11,657 nucleotides of DNA from an uncultured Flammeovirgaceae bacterium (lineage in GTDB: Bacteria > Bacteroidota > Bacteroidia > Cytophagales > Cyclobacteriaceae): the NCBI GenBank assembly GCA_946886805.1, contig CAMPJM010000085.1, positions 1 through 11,657 on the forward strand, written 5' to 3'. A program made the translations under genes and the position numbers. Of this stretch, positions 1 to 6,347 are shown piece by piece; the first letter of the stretch is position 1; each line of letters starts with the position of its first letter. Below the pieces are notes generated by a model. It did not search any database. It was not told where the DNA came from and saw only the letters and a program-made list of their open reading frames with translations.

Positions 1-5
1 AATAA

Positions 6-272
6 TTAATTCAGCTGGGTTAAAATGCTTTTAAAAGTAACGAAGTTATTAAGCTTAAAAACAACGCTCAAAATTAACCTTGGCAAGTCCTGATTAACTA
101 TATGGTATTTAACGAAGTGGGATGGGCTATCAGAACAAAACCTTTCAAGTTCAATAATTTTTCCACCCTGTTTCCTGCTTTGCTTAGCGAACAAACTAAC
201 CCAATTCTTATGATATGGAAAAACTACACCGGCACATGATGCTAATAAAAGTGTCGATAAATAAGTATAAGT
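6..272 (-). other. Left flank of the IS with a doubtful open frame (possible gene remnant)
   Basis: On the minus strand a frame is open from about 272 down to a TAA at 6-8. It has no ATG. The only usable start is a TTG at 192-194, giving 62 residues. Upstream of that TTG the frame reads through a hydrophobic stretch (LLLASCAG) that looks vaguely like a lipoprotein signal, then meets a TAG at 273-275, just inside the insertion-sequence end. This could be the tail of a small gene damaged by the adjacent insertion, or a chance frame in AT-rich DNA. I recognise no family. Nothing else in positions 1-282 supports a gene. Confidence 0.2.
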
Positions 273-282
273 CTATGGTACT

Positions 283-298
283 TTAACCCAACTTGGCT
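283..298 (+). repeat. Left terminal inverted repeat of the IS
   Basis: The sequence TTAACCCAACTTGGCT is the exact reverse complement of 2315-2330. It lies 41 bp beyond the transposase stop codon. Pairing fails at the next base outward, and inward only scattered matches remain, so 16 bp is the core. Confidence 0.85.
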
Positions 299-339
299 AT
301 CTTGTAAATTAATATCCAATATATCAGCAAGTTAAAAAA

Positions 340-2178
340 TCAGTGGTACACTACATATTTTTTAATAGCTTTTTGCGTGTTTTCGCATCCTGTAGCCGCG
401 TAGATTTGCTGTACTTCTTTGATAGGTTTTGAGGGTTTTCTCAGATGGATATCCTTCTTGTCAGTTGGTAGTTCTATTGTCTGGATTGTTTGTGTGGACA
501 TGATGCGCAGAATTTTTTTCCAATCATGGTTGATGCCTTTCTCTTTTAACATATGCCGGATTGTATTGACCAGTTGATAGGCCAGTATGGTCAGATAGAT
601 ATGTGCTTCTACCCTTTCATCGTTCTGATGGAACACCGGCCTGATGCTTAAGTCAGACTTAAGGCACCTGAAAGTGGATTCAACTTCCCTGATGGTATTG
701 TAAATATCCCAAAGTTCCTTTTCCTTTGGGTCTTTATAACTGGTGCGGATAAAATAAACCCCTTTTTCCTTATCTTGCTTAACAGGGTTAGGCTTTAACC
801 CCCATTTTATATCTGTGGCCAAGCCTTTGTCCTGTTCCACAGTAACCTGGTACTTACCTGATGCCCTGCTGTGTTTTTCTTTTGTCCGGCCGATCCGCTC
901 CCATACTTTTTCAATTTTTTTGGTTCCACCTTTTCGGCTCAGCGCAGCCTTGATATTTTCCAGTTCTTCTTCAAAACGCTTATTGAGCTTTACTGCCATT
1001 GATGCTTCTTTTTTTCTTTTGGCATCGCTCTGTACATACATCCAGGTGTCAGGGCTGTCTTTGGGCTGGAAAACCGCTAGTTCTACCGTGTTTTTTTCTC
1101 TATCGGTAAACTGGCTAACCTTTGTTGTTGCCTGATAATCCTTGAGCCTTTTACGGGACACGCACACGTAGTCATAGCCTTTCCCTGTGATGAGCTCCAG
1201 GTTTTCCTCCGTTGCAATCCCCGCGTCCATCACAATGGTTTTTTTGGCTTTACCACTATGCTTTTCCAGGTCGGCAAGCATATCGGAGAGCGTACCGGTA
1301 TCCGGCTTGTTGCCCTCATAAATACGGGAGTGGCGGATAAAGCCCTGGGCATTAATTACTCCTGTGAATACCACCAGTGGACAATCGCTCCTTTTTTCTT
1401 TGCTTCTGCCATGACAGGCTAGTTTACTGCCCCTTTTCCCTGTTCCAAAGTAGGTGTTGCTGATGTCAAAAATAACCAACTTGTCTTCAATGTCAAAAAG
1501 GTCTGTCACCCGGTTATAAAGAAACTTGTCAATCTTGTCCTTGTGGTTATATAGTTGATCACTGACCGAGTAAAGCTGTTTATGGGTGATAGGGGAACGA
1601 TAATCAAAACAGTTGGTCAGTTCGCTGTTCATATCCAACAACTGTGCGGTTTTGTGCTCGGAGCTGGAGAAAATGGCCCTTGCTACAATAGCTATCAATG
1701 CTTTGTCAGCCTGCTTGCCCGCAAACCCCAGACCAAGTAGACATTCCCTTAGTTTGAGCTTGTCCAGCACTTGCTTACATAAATGCTCGCTCCCAAATGT
1801 TTTTACATCGCTTACTTCCAGTCCTTTAACATCCACGTTGTGCATCTCCGCCCTTTCGGGCGCCGGGGGAATGGATACCTGATCGGGCCCGGGTTCACCA
1901 TATTTGATCAGGTATTTTTCATAAAGTGAAGATGCCAGTAGGCGTAAAGGTTCGGCAACTTTCTCGGAAAAAATGTAAGCCTGACGAAAAATCTTGGATC
2001 TAAGGATATCCAGCACGATTTTACGGTTCTCCTTACCGGCTAAAAGAGGATCTGAACCTAAATAGAGGATTACGTTCTGTTTCACTTTCCCATCGATCCT
2101 GGAGGTTTGAACCAGGTTATACTGGAAAAATATTTTGCTGTCTTTACTTCGTTGCTTTTTGACTTCCCTGATGAACAT
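340..2178 (-). CDS. IS1634 family DDE transposase
   Basis: This 612-aa protein should catalyse cut-and-paste or replicative movement of the surrounding element by binding its inverted repeats and cutting with an RNase H-fold DDE centre. The N-terminus (MFIREVKK...IDGKVKQNVILYLGS) is the usual opening of IS1634-type transposases. Candidate catalytic residues are D238 in VIFDIS, D318 in IVMDAG and E500 in the IYNTIREVE segment. Around E500 the pattern is Y493, R497, E500, K507, which matches the YREK signature of IS4-like enzymes with E and K seven residues apart. A long lysine- and glutamate-rich insertion (about 350-470) lies between the second D and the E, as expected for the beta-strand insertion domain of this group. 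The ATG at 2176-2178 starts the family-typical N-terminus. The frame is intact at full family length. Confidence 0.93.
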   Translation of the reverse strand: MFIREVKKQRSKDSKIFFQYNLVQTSRIDGKVKQNVILYLGSDPLLAGKENRKIVLDILRSKIFRQAYIFSEKVAEPLRLLASSLYEKYLIKYGEPGPDQVSIPPAPERAEMHNVDVKGLEVSDVKTFGSEHLCKQVLDKLKLRECLLGLGFAGKQADKALIAIVARAIFSSSEHKTAQLLDMNSELTNCFDYRSPITHKQLYSVSDQLYNHKDKIDKFLYNRVTDLFDIEDKLVIFDISNTYFGTGKRGSKLACHGRSKEKRSDCPLVVFTGVINAQGFIRHSRIYEGNKPDTGTLSDMLADLEKHSGKAKKTIVMDAGIATEENLELITGKGYDYVCVSRKRLKDYQATTKVSQFTDREKNTVELAVFQPKDSPDTWMYVQSDAKRKKEASMAVKLNKRFEEELENIKAALSRKGGTKKIEKVWERIGRTKEKHSRASGKYQVTVEQDKGLATDIKWGLKPNPVKQDKEKGVYFIRTSYKDPKEKELWDIYNTIREVESTFRCLKSDLSIRPVFHQNDERVEAHIYLTILAYQLVNTIRHMLKEKGINHDWKKILRIMSTQTIQTIELPTDKKDIHLRKPSKPIKEVQQIYAATGCENTQKAIKKYVVYH

Positions 2179-2314
2179 ACTGCAATATAGGAAACATCAA
2201 CCAAACAAGCAAAAACCGTACATCACCACAAACGGGAACCTCCCCCTAAAACCCCTTTTTAATAGCGTATGGTTGGTTTTGATATTGAAAATTTAGCAAA
2301 TTAGAATGGGGTAG

Positions 2315-2330
2315 AGCCAAGTTGGGTTAA
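2315..2330 (-). repeat. Right terminal inverted repeat of the IS
   Basis: The sequence AGCCAAGTTGGGTTAA is the exact reverse complement of 283-298 and lies 136 bp upstream of the transposase start codon. A similar word, AAGTTGGCTAAA, occurs again just outside the element at 2335-2346. Confidence 0.85.
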
Positions 2331-2788
2331 TATTAAGTTGGCTAAATAAGGCGTTAATAGGTGCTTCATAAACCGAGAGATCTTATTCCAGCCTTTGGCC
2401 ATGGTCTATATTAGATGAGTAGAGCTTTATTACTTACTTCAGTTTAAGGCAAGGAATTTAAAGAACCTTAAAGGAAATTCTTATATGGTGGTTAAAAAGT
2501 TTTGCAGTACTACTTTTTATAACTGTAGTGTTTTTGTTTTACTAAAAAAAATTAACACCAACGGCACTTTTTAACATTATGGTAAAATAAGATTGGAATT
2601 GGTATATAATGAGGAATGTAATTTTCAGTCGAATTCATAGCTTGTAGAATTGATAAACAGAGCGTTCAAAGGATAAATTTAATCTTTAATATAAAAGTTA
2701 TAGCACACAGTTTATCCAACGGTTATCTCATATCATGCTGTAATATTTTAAACCAAAATCATTACTCGGTATTAACTCTATTCAATAA
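2331..2788. other. AT-rich spacer between the IS and the secreted metallopeptidase gene
   Basis: These 458 bp hold no credible gene, RNA or strong hairpin. The right edge of the IS is followed by an imperfect copy of its tip (AAGTTGGCTAAA at 2335-2346). The region presumably carries the promoter of the gene starting at 2816, but I found no sequence matching the Bacteroidota -7 consensus TAnnTTTG with a proper -33 element. The transposase reads away from this gene, so any IS-derived promoter effect would have to come from outward-facing sequence at the right end. Confidence 0.5.
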
Positions 2789-2815
2789 GTGATGATTTTA
2801 AAAAGCAAAAAAGTT

Positions 2816-5800
2816 ATGAAGAAACTTTTATTTTTATTTATGTGTGGGATAATATCTGTCCAGACATCTGCTCAAAAGCAGGTTTATATCCCGAACGAGT
2901 TCAGTGATCCAAACAATCCGTTTCATGAATGGTCCTGGGGTAAAACTTACCAATCTGAAAACTTTGTAATATTTTGGGGTAACGAGGTTGGTACCAATCC
3001 TGAGACTCATCAAAATCCGGATTTGCAATTTGTGCCGAGCGAAGTTGCTGGGTATTTAGAGCAAAGTTTTACCAAGTTTGTTACTGAACTTGGACTTGTT
3101 TCAAATGATCCTAGTACAAATTTTGGTACTTATAAAACAGTAATTGTCATGGTTGGGACTTTCACCAATGACAATGGTGGCTTTGCAACGGGCGCTAGTT
3201 ATGATAACACCATTGGGGCTATGTGGGTTCATCCTAATGCAACCAGGGATGGCGGCACCTTGTCTCATGAATTTGTACATACGCTGCAAAACGTGAACTT
3301 TATTCAGGAGAACACTGGGGGAGGCGGTTTTATTAATAACGACGCCAGTGGTTGGTTTTGGGAGTGTCATGCTAACTTCATGAGAAATCAACAGTTTCCC
3401 GAATTAGCTTCAGGAGATATGCCTCGGTGGTTAGCAACACGTCATTATCAGCTCAGTTCCACCCGGCATCATTACAGTTCTTTCAAGTGGTTGCAACATA
3501 TACAAAGCACCGAAGGAATTAATATGGTCAATCGCCTTTGGAGAGAATCTAATACTGGAGAGACACCTGTAGAAGCTTTCAAGAGGCTGAAAGGCTTTAG
3601 TCAAACTCAGTATAATAATTGGATGTATGATTACGCAAAAAGAGAGGCGAATTACGACTATTCTGCTATGGATTTTGGTCAGCAAATCCGTGACGGTTTA
3701 AATGATTTGAAGAGTAATCCTAACACTAATCATCTGGTATGGAAGGAGTTTGCAATCTTAGACCAGGTAAATGCTTCAAATGGAAGGTATGCTATACCTG
3801 ATTTTCTGGCCCCACAGCAAGGCGGAATGAATATTATTCCACTGTATACAACCTGTGTTAGTAAAACGGTCCACATAAAATTTAAAGGCCATACGGAGGT
3901 TAATAGTGTAGCTGGCTGGAGATGGGGTTTTGTAGCAGTTAAAAACGACGGCGTTAATGTTCGATATGGGACAATGCAGAGCGCCAGCGATGGAGAGGCA
4001 TCATTTACCTTAGCAGCAGATGAATCTCAGATGTATCTGGTAGTAGTTGGAGCGCCGACTACCCGTACGGATCATGCTTGGGAACCAGGCTGGCCAAAGA
4101 TTCAGCGTTTTCCTTATGAACTCAGAATTGAAAACGCACTGCCGGAAGGGTATCAAGATAACTTCAGAGGATATTTGAAGACGCTTTATCCCGGAGCGCC
4201 ACATTCAAATGGTGGAGGATGGGTCGCAAGCACTGCTTCTGTAGCTTCTTCAGTATATGTCGGTCCTAAGGCCTTTGTCTTGGGAAATGCTAATCTATCC
4301 GGCAACGTTCGGGTGGAAAAGACTGCCCGTCTGGAAGGTATAACTGCTAGTGGCGATGTGTTGTTTAGTGGTGAAATTAACGTGAAGGGGGGTACTTATT
4401 TAAACAATGCTAAGGTACTCGAAGGAGCCGTGTTGATGGATTGCAATGCATCAGGAAATGCAGTCTTGAAGGGTAACTTTTTGTCCTTTGGATCCTCATT
4501 TGGAGGAAGCGGTGTGATTGCCGGTGGAGATGGAGAGATAGGTAACTGTTCTACTGCTGGATTATATTTGCAGTCACCTCACCCAAACAACGGCAGGTCT
4601 AGTTGCGATGGTAAAGGTGCCAGTGATCCTTCTAACATAGATGTGAATAGCCCCTACTCATTATTTACGGATAATCAGATGGGCTGGACTGCTTTAGGTT
4701 GCGGCGGAGGAGGCACACCAGTAGATAATTTAGGCATGTCTGCAACTCCTTCTACGTCTTATGTATCACCTTGGGAAACCTTGGCAGCGATAAACGACGG
4801 ATATACACCGTCTAACTCTAATGATAAGTCAAATGGAGCTTATGGAAATTGGGACAATCCGAATTCTCTTCAGTGGGTGCAGTATGACTGGACGGAGAAT
4901 AAAACCATTACCTCTGTTGATGCGTATTGGTTTGACGATAACGGCGGAGTGCTTACGCCTACCACCGCGTATCTTGAATTCTGGAACGGTACTTCATGGA
5001 TTAATCTTGGTAGCATTCCATTAGTCAAAAATGTGTTTAATACCTTAGGTAATTTTGAAGTAACTACAAAGCGGTTGAGAATATCAATGAAAAATACCTC
5101 TCAGTCTACTGGTATCCTTGATTGGAGAGTTTACGGGTCTACGCCCACTACTGTAACTAATCTGGCTCTTACAGCTACAGAGTCTACGTCTTTCGTATCT
5201 CCTTGGGAGACACTTTCTGCTGTAAATGACGGCTTTACACCAGCAAGCTCCAATGATAAGTCCAATGGAGCTTACGGTAATTGGGATACTCCAAACACTT
5301 ACCAGTGGGTACAATATGAATGGGCTCAGACAAAAGCAATTACCTCAGTAGAAGTTTACTGGTTTGACGACGATGGCGGAGTGAGAACACCTACAGAGGC
5401 TGTAGTAGAATATTGGAATGGTTCATCCTGGATCAACTTAGGAGGTGTACCGCTTCAAAAAGATGCATTCAATAATACCAGCATTGGGTTAGTAAATTCC
5501 AAGCGGATAAGGGTGCGAATGAAGAATAATACACAATCTACCGGTATTCTTGAATTCCGGGTGTGGGGTACAACTTCATCTTTTGCCAGTTCAATGACAG
5601 ATCCCTCATTAAAGAGCAAGTTAAGTGTACAACAGGATAGTAGTAACGGTATACTAATTTATCCAAACCCTGCAACTACCCGCTTTACGATCAACCTGAA
5701 CGGATTTGAGCAGGATGAAAATGTTAGGTTGGAGATCCAGGATCTTCAGGGTAAGAATATTTTTGTTGAAAATCTGGGCAAAACCCGAAACAAAACTTTT

Positions 5801-5896
5801 GAAATAGCAAAGGTGGGACTGATCGGATCGATTTATATTTTAAGGGCTGTGAGTAATAGTCAGACCGTTAGTCAAAGGTTCATTATAAGGAACTAA
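2816..5896 (+). CDS. Secreted multidomain HExxH metallopeptidase-like protein with T9SS sorting domain
   Basis: A 1026-aa protein that is probably exported by Sec, then carried across the outer membrane by the type IX system. In order: signal peptide (1-20, ending near TSAQ); a peptidase-like domain (about 25-300) with H151-E-F-V-H155 and, 28 residues later, W-E183-C-H-A-N, the layout of gluzincin zinc peptidases in which E183 would be the third ligand; a beta-rich region (about 335-445); hexapeptide-like repeats suggesting a left-handed beta-helix (about 470-565); a Gly-rich linker; two discoidin-like domains (638-774 and 782-918); and a T9SS type-A sorting domain (about 945-1026, starting IYPNPA). 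From memory the N-terminal part resembles the DUF6055-type secreted proteins of Bacteroidota, but I cannot check this. Peptidase activity and substrate are inferred. A GTG at 2789 and an ATG at 2792 are in frame upstream. I chose 2816 because it gives a clean signal peptide (MKKLLFLF). Confidence 0.85.
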   Translation: MKKLLFLFMCGIISVQTSAQKQVYIPNEFSDPNNPFHEWSWGKTYQSENFVIFWGNEVGTNPETHQNPDLQFVPSEVAGYLEQSFTKFVTELGLVSNDPSTNFGTYKTVIVMVGTFTNDNGGFATGASYDNTIGAMWVHPNATRDGGTLSHEFVHTLQNVNFIQENTGGGGFINNDASGWFWECHANFMRNQQFPELASGDMPRWLATRHYQLSSTRHHYSSFKWLQHIQSTEGINMVNRLWRESNTGETPVEAFKRLKGFSQTQYNNWMYDYAKREANYDYSAMDFGQQIRDGLNDLKSNPNTNHLVWKEFAILDQVNASNGRYAIPDFLAPQQGGMNIIPLYTTCVSKTVHIKFKGHTEVNSVAGWRWGFVAVKNDGVNVRYGTMQSASDGEASFTLAADESQMYLVVVGAPTTRTDHAWEPGWPKIQRFPYELRIENALPEGYQDNFRGYLKTLYPGAPHSNGGGWVASTASVASSVYVGPKAFVLGNANLSGNVRVEKTARLEGITASGDVLFSGEINVKGGTYLNNAKVLEGAVLMDCNASGNAVLKGNFLSFGSSFGGSGVIAGGDGEIGNCSTAGLYLQSPHPNNGRSSCDGKGASDPSNIDVNSPYSLFTDNQMGWTALGCGGGGTPVDNLGMSATPSTSYVSPWETLAAINDGYTPSNSNDKSNGAYGNWDNPNSLQWVQYDWTENKTITSVDAYWFDDNGGVLTPTTAYLEFWNGTSWINLGSIPLVKNVFNTLGNFEVTTKRLRISMKNTSQSTGILDWRVYGSTPTTVTNLALTATESTSFVSPWETLSAVNDGFTPASSNDKSNGAYGNWDTPNTYQWVQYEWAQTKAITSVEVYWFDDDGGVRTPTEAVVEYWNGSSWINLGGVPLQKDAFNNTSIGLVNSKRIRVRMKNNTQSTGILEFRVWGTTSSFASSMTDPSLKSKLSVQQDSSNGILIYPNPATTRFTINLNGFEQDENVRLEIQDLQGKNIFVENLGKTRNKTFEIAKVGLIGSIYILRAVSNSQTVSQRFIIRN
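4727..5569 (+). repeat. Tandem duplication encoding two discoidin-like (F5/8 type C) domains
   Basis: Two copies, 4727-5137 and 5159-5569, are offset by exactly 432 bp (144 codons). Shared protein landmarks include SPWETL, the ND(G) turn, SNDKSNGAYGNWD, QWVQY, YWFDD, WNG(T/S)SWINLG and STGIL. The DNA is still similar, best around 4820-4855 against 5252-5287. The YWFDD.GG.RTP pattern is familiar from CBM32-like beta-sandwich modules attached to Bacteroidota glycosidases, so glycan binding is plausible but not shown. Confidence 0.85.
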
Positions 5897-5906
5897 TTGG
5901 TTCAAG

Positions 5907-5935
5907 AGAATAGGAAATTCTAAAAGATCTTTTTT
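5907..5935 (+). terminator. Weak terminator candidate after the metallopeptidase gene
   Basis: Eleven bases after the stop codon there is a 5-bp hairpin (AGAAT, loop AGGAA, ATTCT at 5907-5921). It is followed by AAAAGATC and a run of six T (5930-5935). The stem is short and AT-rich, and the T run is displaced from it, so this is only a candidate. Confidence 0.25.
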
Positions 5936-6004
5936 GACCACTAAGTTGTTAACAGTTTGATTAGTTTTTGTTGAAGTTGGTTAAAAAAACTGTGATGTGT
6001 TTGA

Positions 6005-6032
6005 CGAATGCTTTTGAGCCGAAGAGCATTCG
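6005..6032. repeat. Stem-loop downstream of the metallopeptidase gene
   Basis: CGAATGCT (6005-6012) is the perfect inverted repeat of AGCATTCG (6025-6032). With a wobble pair and two A-T pairs inside, the stem reaches about 11 bp closing a 6-base loop (GAGCCG). No T run follows on the plus strand, so it is not a standard intrinsic terminator. It could protect the 3' end of the upstream mRNA. Confidence 0.5.
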
Positions 6033-6058
6033 CCAGATACACATTAGGTTGAAATTAC

Positions 6059-6187
6059 TAGTACAATAACATCTTTTTATACCTAACAAGCCTCATCCAA
6101 AAAGGATTACATAGTACTATCAAAAGGTAAATTAGTATTCTTTGTTAGGTGATTTTTATTTAAATTTATATGACAAAATAGTACAAT
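6059..6187 (+). repeat. Short direct repeats TAGTACAAT with a central TAGTAC
   Basis: TAGTACAAT occurs at 6059-6067 and again at 6179-6187, and the palindromic word TAGTAC also sits between them at 6113-6118. The spacing is 54 and 66 bp. Repeated short palindromic words upstream of an operon can be regulator sites, but in AT-rich DNA chance recurrence is possible. Confidence 0.3.
6081..6150. promoter_or_regulatory. 70-nt segment closed by a 9-bp inverted repeat, possible leader or operator element
   Basis: ACCTAACAA (6081-6089) and TTGTTAGGT (6142-6150) are perfect inverted repeats 52 bp apart. Inside are a small hairpin (ATCC at 6095-6098, loop AAAAA, GGAT at 6104-6107) and a 10-bp palindrome, ATAGTACTAT (6111-6120). 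If transcribed this could fold into a branched structure, and as DNA the palindrome could be a protein site. It matches no riboswitch or RNA family I recognise. The pairing is seen directly and the function is a guess. Confidence 0.3.
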
Positions 6188-6347
6188 TCATGAAAAAATT
6201 AGATTCATGAGAAAACAGGCAAAGTAAAACATGTATTTAATATTTAAGGCTGACTTTGAGGTATTATTATACAATTCCTTACTGATGTATGAAATTTAAT
6301 GATATTTTGGTGCAAAAAAATTCAAGTGGTAAATTAAAATAAATAAT

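Larger units (their letters stand above)
283..2330 (-). mobile_element. Complete IS1634-type insertion sequence
   Basis: A single transposase gene (340-2178, minus strand) is bracketed by perfect 16-bp inverted repeats at 283-298 and 2315-2330, making an element of about 2048 bp. That size suits the IS1634 branch of the IS4-like DDE elements. The transposase frame is uninterrupted, so the copy looks intact and possibly still mobile. No direct target duplication is obvious: the six bases outside the left end (GGTACT) and the right end (TATTAA) differ. Both outer tips read TTAA, so a 4-bp TTAA duplication with a shorter 12-bp repeat is an alternative reading of the ends. IS1634 itself is known for target duplications of variable and sometimes long size, but none is visible here. 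Confidence 0.85.
5897..6347. other. Spacer between the metallopeptidase gene and the susCD operon
   Basis: These 451 bp contain no credible coding sequence. They hold the 3' end of the upstream transcript, several short inverted and direct repeats (listed separately), and presumably the promoter and 5' leader of the susC operon. The stretch just before susC (6330-6347) is almost pure A and T with no GGAGG-like site, as is common in this phylum. A TATTTTGG at 6303-6310 is one base off the -7 consensus TAnnTTTG, but I see no convincing -33 partner. Confidence 0.5.

Noticed and set aside
815..1135. Plus-strand 106-codon open frame inside the transposase gene
   Set aside because: It lies antisense to a well-recognised transposase, has no signal or family motif, and its composition is that of a shadow frame.
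1555..1882. Two overlapping plus-strand open frames (1555-1740 and 1613-1882)
   Set aside because: Both are antisense to the transposase N-terminal half and show low-complexity serine and leucine runs typical of shadow frames.
2519..2560. T- and A-rich stretch in the spacer as a possible terminator or promoter
   Set aside because: No stem precedes the T run and no consensus promoter boxes align, so it looks like ordinary AT-rich spacer.
3101..3391. Minus-strand 96-codon open frame opposite the metallopeptidase domain
   Set aside because: The plus strand here encodes the conserved HExxH region, and the antisense frame shows no recognisable features.
6186..6210. Direct repeat ATTCATGA at 6186-6193 and 6203-6210
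   Set aside because: An 8-base AT-rich repeat occurring twice is easily due to chance.
6301..6312. Possible -7 promoter element TATTTTGG before susC
   Set aside because: One mismatch to TAnnTTTG and no -33 element at the right distance, so it is too weak to annotate as a promoter.
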